Origin: Diogma glabrata
Taxonomy: Eukaryota > Arthropoda > Insecta > Diptera > Cylindrotomidae
DNA length: 64,000 nucleotides
Direction: 5' to 3'
NCBI GenBank assembly: GCA_963693315.1
Contig: OY856186.1
Span: 131,157,930 to 131,221,929, forward strand
In this document: positions 44,236-57,137 of the stretch, piece by piece
How positions within the stretch are numbered: position 1 is the stretch's first letter
Layout of the letters: the number at the start of each line of letters is the position of its first letter
Translations under genes and position numbers: made by a program
Notes under the pieces: generated by a model
Databases searched by the model: none
What the model was told of the DNA's origin: nothing
The model's input: the letters and a program-made list of their open reading frames with translations, nothing else

Positions 44236-44399
44236 CAGTGGCGTCATTTCACCAAAATCTTGGAGGGGGGGGGGGGGGGGGCGAGAATTTAAATGACATA
44301 AAAAGATTTTTTTCGTCAGACATAACATACACATTTTTATACACACATTTATACACATATATTTAAAAGCATTTAAATGCATGGACTAAGAAATAAAAA

Positions 44400-45480
44400 T
44401 AAAATGTTTTTGAGCTACATTGGCTACTCTGCTAGATCTTTGTCTTCTGGTGTTGTTTCATTGAAGCGAATGCCGCAAAGTTCTGTAAAATCCCTTCATT
44501 TGTTAAAAATAATTTTAAATTTAGTATCATCTCTGCATTGTTTAAGCATCAAGAAAGTAGTTTAAATTAAAGCGCTTGTGCTAGAAATTATTATATCTTT
44601 GCTTTGTAACTATTCAGAGAGTGAATTTGTAAACGACAGCAGATCGTGCAGCATAAAAAAGGATGGTTTTTCTATACGATCCCAGGCATCCCGAGATTTA
44701 AAATTTATGAGTCACGTAGTCCCAGGATCCATAAAACACCACGGGATTGCGATCCCTACGTGACTCCTTTTATGTCGAATCGTTTTTTTGTTTGTTTGTT
44801 TGTTTTCCTTTATTTGTCTCAGAGAGAAAGAGTTATGTCTACCCTAAACTGACCAGAGCCAAATCGTTAAAATGTGGGACGAAATGCAAACATTCTTCCA
44901 AATACTAACTAATTAGAATTTTTATTGCGAGAAAGTGGGACAATGAAAACGTGCTAACTAGATTGTGCATAAATTTACTATTTAATGCTTTCCTTTACTA
45001 TTTGTTTACTATTTAATTCTACAAAAAATTCTTTTATTTTAATTGGACATTTTTCAACCGTTAAAAAATGTGCTTACAGTGGTTCGTACATTTTCAAAAT
45101 TCTTTCTAGTGCTGGCATTACCGCCAGCCAGCGAGTTTCACTGTATCCAATAAGTTGGTTATGTTTGACATTACTTTTGCCGCAGAACTCCTTCAACTTA
45201 AACCAGCAAAGACAGTAAAATATCCAAATTTATTTAACCCTGCCATTTACATCGGCAGCACTTCTTATTGCATTATTTAGAATACGGGCTGCGAATCCAA
45301 TACCCAATACATTCTGGTTCAAATTCGCGTTTAGCTTGCTTTTAAATTTTTACCCCTTGACTTGACACCACTAAAATTGGTGTTCGTGTTATCAGCGCAA
45401 ACTGCAACTAGCTTTTTGTCGATGTTAAATAACAACAAGAAAACAAAATAACAACAAAACTTGTTTAAGCGAGATGGCGG
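44400..45480 (-). pseudogene. hAT-A2 transposase remnant
   Basis: It aligns with the hAT-A1 transposase zone. On the minus strand the NTNFSGVKSRG-like, AARILNNAIRSAADVNGRV-like and YSETRWLAVMPAL blocks are readable at about 45400-45110, followed by the C-terminal helical part near 44600-44450. It is broken by stops and small indels. Shared lesions with hAT-A1 would show that both copies descend from an already inactive parent mobilised in trans. Confidence 0.55.
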
Positions 45481-47574
45481 AGTTGGCGGCTTATAGCAAC
45501 GCTTTTTTATGTTTATCTGTATCTATATGTCTTTTAATATCATAATGTCCACTGCTAATATGCAAATTCACTACAACTGGTAATACAATAAACTTTTGCG
45601 TCGTTATATTTTGATTTTTTTATAAAAGAATAGTCCAATTCAATATCGTATGAGAATTTACGTAAACGTTTTCTATCCGTCTTGATTTGCAGGAGAACTT
45701 TTTAAATATAATTTTAAAAATTAGTATAAATTTACCTTTTATAGTAGCTTTAAACTTTTGTTACACAAGTAAAGACTGCAAAACAATTGAAACAATTTAT
45801 TTTAATTTTACTAAATAATTAATATCTTTTCTGTATTCTGTAAGTATAAGAGGTATACAGTATACCTCTCATTCTATCTTTTGCAAATCTATACCATTTA
45901 TCAAGTTTTTATGCTGTTTACTTTGTTTGTTCTTTATTGAGAAAAAAAATTAGAAATTAGAAAGCAATAATTTTCCTTTTGAGCTACCTAGTTAAAGTGT
46001 GTTTAAACAGAGTTTGAAACGCTACTTATATCACTCCTTTACTTTGTTCTTTCAGAGTGCGTAGCTTAAAAAAAATATAACACTCCCACACAGAGGAGTG
46101 AAAATAGTAAAATATCATTCTTGCTACTAAATTGAAATAAATATTTTCTTTCAAATAGTCAAAACTTTTATTTTTGCTTCAAATTTGATGCTTTCCAACG
46201 TAAAATGCTTCGAATGATTCGTTCAATTATTCATGTATTGTTAGAAAAATGAATATAAAGGATGACTAATTTTGTTCTTTTGCAAATCGAATAAAAGAAC
46301 AGGAAAATGTAATCTGCTCCAAAGGAGCAAAATCGAAAAAACAAAAATTTTACTCTTACGAGTAAGAACGATATTCAAATTATGAACATTTTAATTTTTG
46401 AATATTATTTCAAAGGATTGAAATGAGTGCTCGAATTAAGTAAAATTGTAATCTCTGTTTTAAAAATTTAAATGTTTATGAATTTATAAGGAAAACTGTG
46501 TCTTTTTAAGTAAAATATTTTGTATTTTATTTTTCATAATATACTTTCGATCTCTCGTATATACACCGGGGAGATGTTTCTATAAACAAAAAAACCTTTT
46601 CGCTGAGGTAGATGTGTCAGACATCACAAGATATTTGCAAAATAAAATGTAAATTATTGAAGTGAAAAAAACTGAGTTTAGTATTTCTATGAAAATTATA
46701 GTTAAAACACTATTTAGTAAAAAAAATATTGCACTGGTTTGTTCTCTTACTATAGTTAAATCAACATATACATAACATCATACAAACTGCAAGAAAAAAC
46801 TGTGAAGCCATTGCTTTGACTAAGATATTGAACAAACTGTACGTAGGTAGATATAAGGTTTTTTGATTATTTCTATAATGCGGGCAAATGTGGTGGAAAT
46901 ATTTGTTTCGTGGGAGGCTTTGTGGGACAAATTTCTCCGTGGGACAACGCAATGAAATGTGGGACATTTCCACGCAGCGTGGGACGTCTGGGCAGTTTAC
47001 TACCCATAAACGTGCGTAAATTTTTCATTTGATTCAAAATTATACAATTATTGCGAGCTTCTTTTAAATCTATAAGAAAAACCTACCACAAAAAAATAAT
47101 AGTTTCTCCCTCCCTGTATAAAAAAAATGAACAAAGATTGACGTTTAGGATACGTTTTAGATTTTATTATAACCAACCAAACATATAATTTTTGCTATTT
47201 TATGAATTAAAAATTATAGTCCATATAGCGAAAAGAATTTGTCAGCAAGTTTTCATAACATATTTTGACAATATTTACATAACTTAATTTGTTCGTGTCG
47301 TTAGAAAATATTGCTTGTCCATTATAAAACATTCACTATTATAAAGTCACTGGAAATAACACAAAAAATTTAGATTACTCTCGTAATTATTTTCATTAAT
47401 TTTGTAAAAGTTAGCACAACTATCAAGAAAACTTTAGATATGTTATAGGATTTTACATTTAGAATTGTTTTTAATTTATTGTTTTTAAAAAAGTTGTAAA
47501 GTTTGTACAATATGATATAGATAAAAAACAGGGCCAAACAGTCAGGGTTCTCAAAATAAGTGGGGCATGGAGGG

Positions 47575-48115
47575 ATCAGTTTTTATTGTTTAAACATTTT
47601 TTTTTATTTTTGATCTACGGGTGTGACAAACCCGCGTACTCCAGTCCCTGCTATTGACATACGAGTTGACGTGAGATATCACATACCACTGGCAATAGCA
47701 GTGAGATATCACTAGCCAAGGTGACATCTTAGGGGTGGTGGCGGATGAACTGTATTCAGTCAACGGTAGCACCCTCAATCTTAGCTGTGAAATAATCTTT
47801 GATGATGAGACGCTTTTGCTTCCTTGAAGAAACGAGCCTTCATATAACCATGTGTGGGCTTTAATCATTAAGAAAGATGGTGCGTCACAGGATCAAGGAA
47901 TAGGCAACCGGCTGGATTATTGGCAACTACATTTTTGTTTTGTTTCAGCAAATTTTTGTCAAAATTTGCTATTTACTTTTTAATTTACTTTTATTTTCTT
48001 TATTCTATCATAAAATATTGGCCTATGTCGTATATTGTCAGTGATAGTATTTTTTTTTTTTAGTTATCCATTCTTTAACAAAAAATATAAAAAAACAAAA
48101 ACAAAGAAGATTTAC
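47575..48115. repeat. Dispersed repeat of unknown class inside hAT-A2
   Basis: This segment is absent from the corresponding place in hAT-A1. Part of it (about 47620-47800) matches 61690-61860 in inverted orientation. Landmarks in the 61.7-kb orientation are TTCATCC, TCACTG, GGTAT, CTCACGT and GAGTACG. A 92-codon frame on the minus strand (47590-47868) has no recognisable domain. Confidence 0.5.
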
Positions 48116-48234
48116 GTCCATCAACACCTTCGAACGTATGTTGTTGTGGGACCTTGGTCTTAAAAGGTTTTTAAGTGTTATTGTGACACATATTGTAATT
48201 CCTACTACACAACATATTTTATTAAAAAAAAATA
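48116..48234 (+). mobile_element. LINE-K copy F: 3' end only
   Basis: It contains ACACCTTCGAACG, GTTGTTGTGGGACC, the hairpin region with GTGACACATATTGTAATTCC, and an A-run (about 48225-48233). This is a severely 5'-truncated copy of about 120 bp in hAT-A2. It ends exactly where hAT-A1-like sequence resumes (ATAATTAGGTTGTG), so it postdates the split between the two hAT-A copies. Confidence 0.75.
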
Positions 48235-48906
48235 ATTAGGTTGTGTTCTCCTGCATGTACTTACTTTTAAGTTTATATAAATTACCAATGGCCATTAACA
48301 ATTGAAATTTGAATGTTAAATATTGCACTATGAACTCCCGAGGAACCCTATAGGTACTAATGAAATATTTTGTTTCCTCTGTCTCAGACACGAATATCTT
48401 ATAAACAAAACACAATCGCTCTTCTAAAAGCGGTAATGCCGCAAACCCTATAGTACGATAGAATTTTGTCAAAATACGCACCCATGGCGTTTATGGAAGA
48501 ACGATCGTGTTTTGTCTATAAAACTGATTTCATCAGAAGATTAGAAGCAATACGACCGAATTTCGTATCGGGAGCGCTCTAGTCCTTGATACAAAGAACG
48601 ATAAAGGTTTGAATATTGCGATGAACTGTACTTTAGTCGGGCCAAAATAATATGTAACGTAATAATTATATTATCAGATATATTTCAATTAATAGTATGC
48701 GATAAAATTGGTATATTAGTTAAGTAAATCTTCTAAAAATTAGACGAATTTACAAAATAACCGTGCATTGAAATTTTTATAATGTATAATTCTACCACGA
48801 TTGGATGGTTTTATTGAATTGATGTATTGAATTATTGATAGTATCAGATCCTTGGGGGGGCCAATGCCCCCCCCAGCTCTACCCAATTGACGCCCCTGCT
48901 CTAAAC

Positions 48907-49950
48907 TAGTAAACGCTGGTGTACCTCAAGGCTCAGTATTGTCCCCAATCCTTTTTTTTGATTTATATCAACGAATTGTTGAAAATCACCAGCAACCCAA
49001 TAAATAGTTTTGCAGATGATAGTACTCTGCACAAGTCGTTTGAGCCCCTTCCTTCAAAAGGTAAAATGCACGAACGAATTAATCCTGCCCGGAGAGACGC
49101 TGCCATAAACGTGAATAAGGACCTAAAAAATATCGCCGATTGGGGTGACCAAAACCTGATCAATTTCAACTCTACCAAAACACTGTTGTTGATTGTTTCC
49201 AGATCAATGACCGAGTTCCCCAAAGATATTTTATTCAGTATGTGTGATGAACCAATAGGTGAATGTAAAGGCATTCGTTTATTGGGTGTCACAGTTTCAA
49301 ATGGCCTACTCTGGAACGATCATGTAATGGCGATGGCAAAAAGCGCGTCCAAAAAACTCGGCCTCCTAAATAGATGCAAAAAATTTTTCACTCCATACCA
49401 ATTGCTCCATGTTTATAAGTCCTATATACGTCCCTGTATGGAGTACTGTTGTCAAGTTTGGGGTGCTGCTTCTGTTTCCATCTTGGCCCTCTTGGATTCT
49501 GTTCAAAAGCGGGCTATACGAATTGTGGGTGATCGAACTTTGACATCAAAACTTGATTCCCTACAACATCGTCGCACTGTTGCTGACCTCGTTGTTTTTT
49601 ACAAATATCTTCCTCCACAGTGCTCAGATGAAATCAGCAGCATCATGACTCAAACTTATTCTTACCCCCGTTCCACTCGACAATCGGCTACCGCAACCAG
49701 TGAAACTGTCGAGATCCCACGCTGTCATACCGGCAGATCACAGAAAGACTTCTTTGTCCGAACTGCATACAAATGGAATATTTTGCTGAAATCCTTAGTC
49801 TCAGGTGACTTCAACCCGAAGAGGTTTAAGAAAAGCGTTCATCATGACCTTAGAACGCCAGTTGTTGTGGGTATTAAAAGGAATTTATGTGTTGTTGTGA
49901 CACATATTGTAAACCCTATAACACAACACATTTTATTCAAAAAAAAAAAA
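48907..49950 (+). pseudogene. LINE-K copy C, second part: RT palm, C-terminus and poly(A)
   Basis: After hAT-A2 the RT resumes with VNAGVPQGSVLSP. An extra T in a T-run at about 48952-48959 shifts the frame relative to copy B. From about 48965 it reads LIYINELLKI, NSFADDSTLHKSF, GCRGIRLLGVTVSN-like text, MEYCCQVWGAA and RRTVADLVVFYKY. It ends in the 3' UTR with hairpin and a poly(A) at 49939-49950. Together with copy A (39802-41410) and the part at 43877 it forms one nearly full-length LINE-K. Confidence 0.82.
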
Positions 49951-49966
49951 TACAGTATCGGCGATA

Positions 49967-50151
49967 TTTGAAAGTTACAATTAGAAGATGCCGAGTTGAA
50001 AAAAATAATAGATTGCTTTGAGAAGAATGACCAGCATAATCTATCCAAAGAGCCATGCAGAGTTACAAAAATAATATCGGCAACAACGTACGAAATCTCA
50101 ACTGTTGATCACAAACAATCGTTATCATGTTTCGGCGTTAACTTGGTATGA
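49967..50151 (+). pseudogene. Gypsy-3: small fragment of a Ty3/Gypsy Pol C-terminal region
   Basis: A 60-codon frame contains QLEDAELKKIIDCFEKND, which resembles the linker before the integrase of insect Gypsy proteins. It is followed after a deletion by KIISATTYEIST, resembling the C-terminal integrase barrel (usually VKIISPTTYEI). It lies directly after the LINE-K poly(A), suggesting that LINE-K inserted beside or into this fossil. Confidence 0.45.
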
Positions 50152-50759
50152 CGGTAACAAGGCAGAAACGTCCTACGGTTATAAAAAGGAGAAATAGAAA
50201 GTAGTCCTGAATTTCCGTTGGGACGGTTTGGAAGTTCAGAGGGTCAGATGTAGTATGGCAATACTAATTTTAAAAAAAGAAATATATTGTACACCCTATA
50301 CCGGTTTAAAAAACAAGACAAAACGACAAAACGATGAATCGTTGTACTCATAGGAACAAAACAGTTACAAAAAGAACATTTTTTTATTTTGTTACATTAA
50401 ATTCCAAAAATGTAATTATTTTTTGTAAAAAATAAAAAGTGAGTTCTTTATTATAAGGTGAAAGCTGGATGTGTTTTATTTTGATAAATTAAATATAATA
50501 AATATTACAGAAGTAAAATAAAAGAAATTAAACCACATTACACCAGCTTTATTTAACAATTAAAATTTAAAAAAAAAAAGCTAAAAGAAACCAAATTTTT
50601 TTTAGCACTTTAGCCAGAACATAAAATCATTCAGTTTTAATTTAATAGTTAGAGCCGTCAATAAAAATTTAGTTTATACAAACAAATAAATAAGTAATAA
50701 TAATAATTTAGTTCAAAAACGGTTTTTTTTTCACCGATATTTCGATAAGTATGATTAAT

Positions 50760-51130
50760 ATAATAATAATGGATAAATCTAAAAGCCAATTGTCATTAGT
50801 GTCACAATTTCTAACGACATACTCCGCGATGATTATAAAATGCCACAGAACGCGTTTAGAAAATAAGGCATCCGCAAAAATTAAAATAATATTTCACCCC
50901 ACATCAATTTTAGACAACAATTATAAGTCCTTTATTTTTCCTTGTCAAGAGTATTTTTGTCAATTTTTTAAGCTTGCATTTGTTTTTATCTTTGGCCTCA
51001 TGAACTTTATTAAAAAGCATGCTGAACAAACTGTGAATGATCAAAATTTGACATCAAATCTTGATTCCCTACAGCAGCGTCGCTGATCTCATTGTTTTTT
51101 TATAGACATCGTCACCAACATATTAATATT
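50760..51130 (+). pseudogene. LINE-K copy G: ancient, strongly diverged fragment
   Basis: A frame from 50751 aligns with the LINE-K RT C-terminus despite heavy divergence: SKSQLSLVSQFLT (STKTQLLIVSRLKT in copy B), YKSFIFPCQEYFCQ (YKSYIRPCMEYCCQ) and LTSNLDSLQQRR (LTSKLDSLQHRR). It is the oldest LINE-K copy in the window. Confidence 0.65.
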
Positions 51131-54100
51131 ATTCTTTCCGTTTTCTTAGAAGATGTTAAAACCTTATGTAAGTCCTATTATTTAATAAAATATGACATAG
51201 ACCAACATATCATGATAAGATAGAGGAAATTAAAATCAAATAGGAGATAAAACAAAAACTTTTAGAAAAAATTGCAAGACAAACGGTTGCCAAAAGTCCA
51301 ATACCCCGCCCGCATTTTATTTGGAGATTCATTGTTCCGAGCAAACAATAGCGCTTCAACATCAAGAATGAATAGAGTTCATTCTTCATGATGAAGCACC
51401 CTCCAACACCCCTATCAGCTCGTGATATCTTACCGCTTTTACCAATCGCATGTAGTTACTCGTATGCCAATAGCTCAAACTAGAGTTCGAGAGGTTATCA
51501 TACCCGTGCATCAAATTAAACGATGATTTAACACAAATGCTTTCACTTAACTTACATATATTCATGGTTTTAATGTTATCACGTTAGTATTATTTAAAAA
51601 ACGGATTCATAATGGAGAAAATAGAAAAAGCTGTGATTTCAAAAACTTCTAAATAAAAGGAACAAAATGTTTTTCTGCTTTTAATCTCATTAAATATGTT
51701 TTATGTTTAATATATAATGAATAGCGGTATAGGTCAACTATTACACTATTACAGTAATGATGCTAACTAAAGGCTAAGCATCTTATAACCACCAAAAAGG
51801 AATCGTTTTACCTTGAACTGTACAAAGTTTAACTGATTATAGAGCACAAGACAAAAAATCATAATCTATCATCAAATTTCACTTTACGCCCACACTCAGT
51901 CATAAGCAGTAGCCCACAAACTTTCAAATAAACATAATCAATAAAATACGAATGAATGTTTTCCTACCTACCTTAAAAATATATTGAAAAAACTTTTCTT
52001 TTTTATATGGTAATATTCGTGACCATTGAAAATTTTAGTTTTATAATATTTTTTACAACTTTTTATGATTGTGCAAAAAAGATTTAACTTTTTTCAATTC
52101 CATTCGCTTTTTTCTTTTTATTAGGTGAAAGTTTTGTGATTTTATCAATATAAAATATTAAAAACTATTTCCTAATGTTATAGATAAAAACATAAAATTT
52201 TTCGAGAGCAAAAAAATCATTATTATTTGAATATATTAAAACCCAAATGTATACTCGTTTTATAATATCGATATGAAATTATTTGATCAACAATGAAAAA
52301 AGTTTCCGATAACAAGAGGATATATATTAAATCTTTTTTTGGCAATTTAATATTCGTTGGGCTAAATCGCAAGGCATTTTCATTTTATAGGATGTATGCT
52401 AGATATAGGATGTTCTTTTTTGTTTAACAAATTGTAGTTGTTTTCATATAAGGCGTTTTCGTTGGAATTGAAAGACAATACTTAAATTTAACGCTGGCAA
52501 AAAAGAATAAAAAATTGGTTTTGTAAATATACAGAAATCAATACTATAAATCAGTATCGTTACCGTAAGAGACAATCTTAATAAGGTTTGACTTCAAATA
52601 AATGATAATAGCCAAATTTTGTTTGAATTTTGTTTTATTTTCAAAAGTTTAGGCTAAAATTAATTTCAAAATATTATTTATCTCTCATTACTGATCTTTT
52701 TAAATTGAATGTAAACAAATCTAAAACCCAATTCGTATCATAACCTTTTTCGTTAATAATATCTTAGCTACATTAAATCGAAGTGAGAGGAATAATATTT
52801 TATTTATATAACGATAAACAACAAATATAGATTACTAATAAATTATAAATATTACAAGTATTAGAAATAATGTAAACTTTAAATAATCTCAGTTGAAAAC
52901 CTTTATATTCATATTCCCCAACCGCAAAACTTTCTTTTTGTACCAGAACAAATAAACATTGAAACACGTAGCCATATTTAATTTTTATACTGCCGTTTAT
53001 TTAAGTAATCAATTTTTTTTTCCATTTGTAAATATTTTCCATTCAAACAATTTACTCAACAATTCTAGAAATAAAAATATATATTTTTCTGATTTCATTT
53101 GATTTATTTCTTGAATCACGCATCCACACATGTACAGACAAAACGTATACATATTAAAAATAAATTAAATACAAGCACAAAGCTGTTCTAGCGTACTCGA
53201 GAAAAAATGATTTTCCGTTTTTCATTGTTGATAAGAAAACAGGAAAAATGAATAGAAAGAATAATCTGAATAATAACGACAATATAATTTTGTTTTCTTC
53301 TTCTTCCTTAATTTTCCTTTTTTGAATTATTTATTCATACAAGAATAAAAATTGAAATAAAATTTATTTGTAAATCAATTTATTTATTCAAGTCTTGAAA
53401 TGATTTATGTAATTCTAAATTTGGAGTTTTTCGCTAATTATTTAGAAGTTTACACTAAAAGTTGTAATGACGTATGGTAAATAAAGGAAAAAGTTAATTG
53501 AAATTAATCGAACGGTGGTAGAGCGTCTTGTGTGAATTATCATTTCTGAGCATTAGCTTAACAAAAATTAAATAAGGTAAATCAAACCTGATACTTTGAA
53601 AAATAACTTTTGACTTAAACAGCACATTGTTTAATGTTAAATAGTTCTAGGTAAAATAACTCAACATAAAAAAGAAGTTGACAAGTTCCCATTAACTCTT
53701 TTGTGATGTGATACGACACGATTATCAATATATTACTAACAAAAGAACAACTACTTTTTCAAAAATTATTTCAACAGTAGTTAATTGTAAGACACAAATT
53801 TCGGTTTATAACATATTTTCTTGTAAATCTGTTTTGGCATTTGGTCTTTGGCACTTGCCGTAAGTTTTAAAATAACATAAAGTCAATCTGTTGGTACTGA
53901 ACCTTAATAGCTAACTTAATAAGTTTTATAAAAAAAAATGAAAACCTACTTCAGATGATATAAAACGCTGCAAACGGAACAGTTATATTATAAAAAAATA
54001 TATTGCGACGCTGATGCATAGGCTGACTTCACCACAGCTCTGGAAACATAGTGTTCTGGATATATAATGAGCTAATATCCATCAAATACTTTAATTAAAA

Positions 54101-54190
54101 GCTAATCAATATTATGGACTTCGTAGTTCTAATAATAAAAATATTAAAGCAAGCAGTAGTATCCTAAGAAGCATAAGCTCTGTTGTACGA
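51131..54190. other. Long AT-rich region without a recognisable gene
   Basis: About 3 kb of A/T-rich sequence with no frame longer than about 60 codons and no motif that I recognise. There are numerous A and T tracts. Confidence 0.55.
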
Positions 54191-54199
54191 GAAAAAGTA

Positions 54200-56780
54200 A
54201 AAAAAACTTTATCGGAGGTGAAAAACCGGAAGTTAGGATGCAGAACTGTTGTAAACCGTACTAAATGTATATGTACCAAGTTTCATCCAATTCGATTATC
54301 AGGTACAGAAGCTATTGAGCTTCCAAAATAACAGGTGCTTGGAGGACCCCCTACCACTTTGTTCACTATCGCTAAAAAAACTAATCAGTTCCTTGCCATA
54401 CATTTTGCAGAGTGTAATCAAAATTGCTTAACGAACGAATGTTGTATGTTTCCAACAAACATTGAAACAATAAACAGGTGTTCGGAAGGACCCCACCACT
54501 TATCCCAATATTGCCCAAAAACTAATCAATTCTTTGTCATTAAAGTCTTCATCTGTTTTCAAAGTGCCTTTTAAATTGATTAATGAATGAAATCTGTATG
54601 CTCCCAACAACCTTTAAAAACAAAGTGTGAAAAGTCAGCATTTGTATGGTAGACCCCCCGCCACTTATATCAATGTGCTCCAAAAGATAATAATTATCTT
54701 CTTACACTAATTGAAACCTTTTCATAAGTTTTATCATAATCACTTCATTATTGTAGGCTGTAGTGTGCATAAAGACACTGAAAAAACTTCAAAAAAGTAC
54801 AATAAAATTTTTTTTACCGGAAGTAAAAAACCGGAAGTTGGGATGCAGAACTGTTGTAAACCATACTAAATGCTTATGTACCAAGTTTCATCCCAATTTG
54901 ATTATCAGGTACAGATGTTATTGAGCTTTAAAAAAACAGGTGTATGGAACACCCCCAGCCACTTTGTTCACTATCGCTCAAAAGCTTATCAGTTCTTGGC
55001 CATACATGTTTGCATCTTTTTCCAAAGTGTCATCAAAATTGGTTCACGAACGTATTCTGTGTGCTCACAACAAACATTGAAAAAATGATGACACAGTAAA
55101 CAGGTGTTCGGGAGGCCCCGTACCACTTATCCCAATATTGTCCAAAAACTAATCAGTTCCTTGTCATTTAAGTTTACATCTTTTTCCAAAGTGTCATTAA
55201 AATTGATTAATGAATGAAGTCTGTATGCTCCCAACAAAATTTAAAAACAAAGTGTGAAAAGTCAGCCGTTGTATGGTAGACCCCCCGCCACTTTGATCAA
55301 TGTGTTCCAAAAGATGATAATTATCTTCTCACACTAATTGAACCCTTTTCCATAAGTTTCATCATAACCACTTCATTATTGTAGGTTGTAGTGTGCATAA
55401 AGACACTGAAAAAACTTCAAAAATTTACCGGAAGTAAAAACCGGAAGTTGGGATGCAGAACTGTTGCGAACCGTACTAAATGCTTATGTACCAAGTTTCA
55501 TCCAATTCGATTATCAGGTACAGATGTTATTGAGCTTTAAAAAAACAGGTGTATCGGAGACCCCCCACCACTTTGCTCACTATCGCTCAAAAACTAATCA
55601 GTTCCTTGCCATACATGTTTGCATCGTTTCAAAAAGTGTCATCAAAATTCGTTCACGAACGAATGCTGTGTGCTCCCAACAAACATTGAAAAAAGTGTGA
55701 CACATTAAACAGGTGTTCGGGAGGACCCCCACCACTTATTCCTATATTATCCCAAAACTATTCAGTTCTTTGTCGCTTAAGTCTCCATCTTTTTTCAAAG
55801 TGTCATTAAAATAAATTATTGAACGAAGTCTGTATGCTCCCAACAAACTGAAAAAACAAAGTGTGAAAAGTCAGCATTTGTATGGTAGACCCCGCACCAC
55901 TTTGATCAATGTGTTCCAAAAGATGATAATTATCTTCTCACACTAATTGGAACTCTTTTCATAAGTCTCATCATAATCACTTCATTATTGTAGGCTGTAG
56001 TGTGCATAAAGACACTGAAAAAACTTCAAAAAAGTACAAAAAATTTTTTTTTATCGGAAGTGAAAAGCCGGAAGTTGGGATGCAGAACTATTTTGAACCG
56101 TACTAAATACTCATTTACCAAGTTTCATCCAATTCGTTTCTCAGCTACAGATGTTATAGAGCTTTCAAAAAAACAGGTGCTCCAGGGACCACACACCATT
56201 TTGTTCACTATCGCTTAAAAACTACTTAGTTCCTTGCCATACATGTTTGCATTGTTTTCCAAAGTTTCATCAAAATTCATTCACGAATGAATGTTTTATG
56301 CTCCCAACAAACATAAAAACTTTGTGGAAAAATTATTTATCCAATGTGCTCCAAAAGCTGTTAAAATCTTTTTCATTTTATTTAAAAGCTTTTACCAACG
56401 TTTCATGAAAATCGATCGGTAATTGTAGGCTACAGTAGGGATAAACACCTGAATAAAAAACTTTTTAACTGGAAGTGACAAACCGGAAGTTGGTATGCAG
56501 AAATATTAGAAGCAATACTAAAACCTTATATACTAAGTTTCAATAAGACCATAGTCCGGGATCAGAAGTTATTCAAGATTTAAACTTAGAGGTGTTCGGG
56601 AAACCCCCTGCCATTTTGTCCAAATTTGAAATAAATCCAGATCTTCCATTTTCAAGTGAACCTGTATCATTTGCCAAAGTTTCATCAAGATCTTATGCAG
56701 AAAACTCAAACAAAAAAAAAAGCCACCCTCCTACCCACCCACGCACACACAGACGTACACCAAAATATTTATTGGCTATG
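54200..56780 (+). repeat. Tandem array with a unit of about 612 bp made of related sub-monomers
   Basis: The header phrase CCGGAAGTTGGGATGCAGAA recurs (first copy with one change) near 54224, 54832, 55443, 56070 and, in a shorter unit, 56479. Each unit contains ACCAAGTTTCATCC, then three segments that each include a CCCCxCCACTT block, a CTAATCAGTTCCTTG-like block and CAAAGTGTCATCAAAAT. The 612-bp unit thus looks like a higher-order repeat of about 170-bp monomers. The array ends near 56760 in CACACACAGACGTACACC. Short frames in it arise from the repeats. Confidence 0.85.
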
Positions 56781-56784
56781 TAGA

Positions 56785-57137
56785 TAGAGGATGGTTCAAA
56801 ACAAAAGAAAAAATAAAATTTGGGGTATGTAAGATTTTTTTTTTTTCACTATAAATTGCATTACTTCACACAATTTAAAATTGTGGTGAAGTAAAAAACT
56901 TGGTTTCTTTTATTTTATTTTCATAAAATTTATTAAATAAGTAATTTTTGTAAAGTAACATGAAAATATGGAAGGGCTGAAATCTCACAGCTCTGAGATA
57001 TCAAGACTTCGGTCTGGGTTAAGGATTTTGATATAGTTTTCGACAAAAACCTTTTATGGGGACATGGTTTTTAGTTTTGGCCAGCGATGTATATCAAACA
57101 TAACTTTTTGTTAAAGTACATGTATTTTTTAGCTCTG
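56785..57137. other. AT-rich spacer
   Basis: No gene or repeat recognised. A GAAGTAATGCAATTT-like inverted stretch near 56857-56897 (TTACTTCACAC..AATTT / AAATTGTGGTGAAGTAA) forms an imperfect hairpin. Confidence 0.4.

Larger units (their letters stand above)
44236..48898 (-). mobile_element. hAT-A2: 4663-bp hAT element in LINE-K copy C
   Basis: It starts CAGTGGCGTCATTTC and ends AATTGACGCCCCTG. The 8-bp duplication CTCTAAAC lies at 44228-44235 and 48899-48906. It is collinear with hAT-A1 (18662-22428) and longer mainly because of an extra block near 46545-46735 and an insertion at about 47570-48234 (dispersed repeat plus LINE-K copy F). A G-run directly follows the left terminus. Sequence from 45480 to 47560 holds no recognisable protein apart from the transposase zone listed separately. 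Confidence 0.93.

Noticed and set aside
47590..47868. 92-codon minus-strand ORF
   Set aside because: It lies in a dispersed non-coding repeat, and the second copy at 61.7 kb does not keep the frame.
54335..56218. Several 70-80-codon ORFs in the 54-56 kb region
   Set aside because: They recur once per tandem unit and have no protein-like conservation. They reflect the repeat, not genes.
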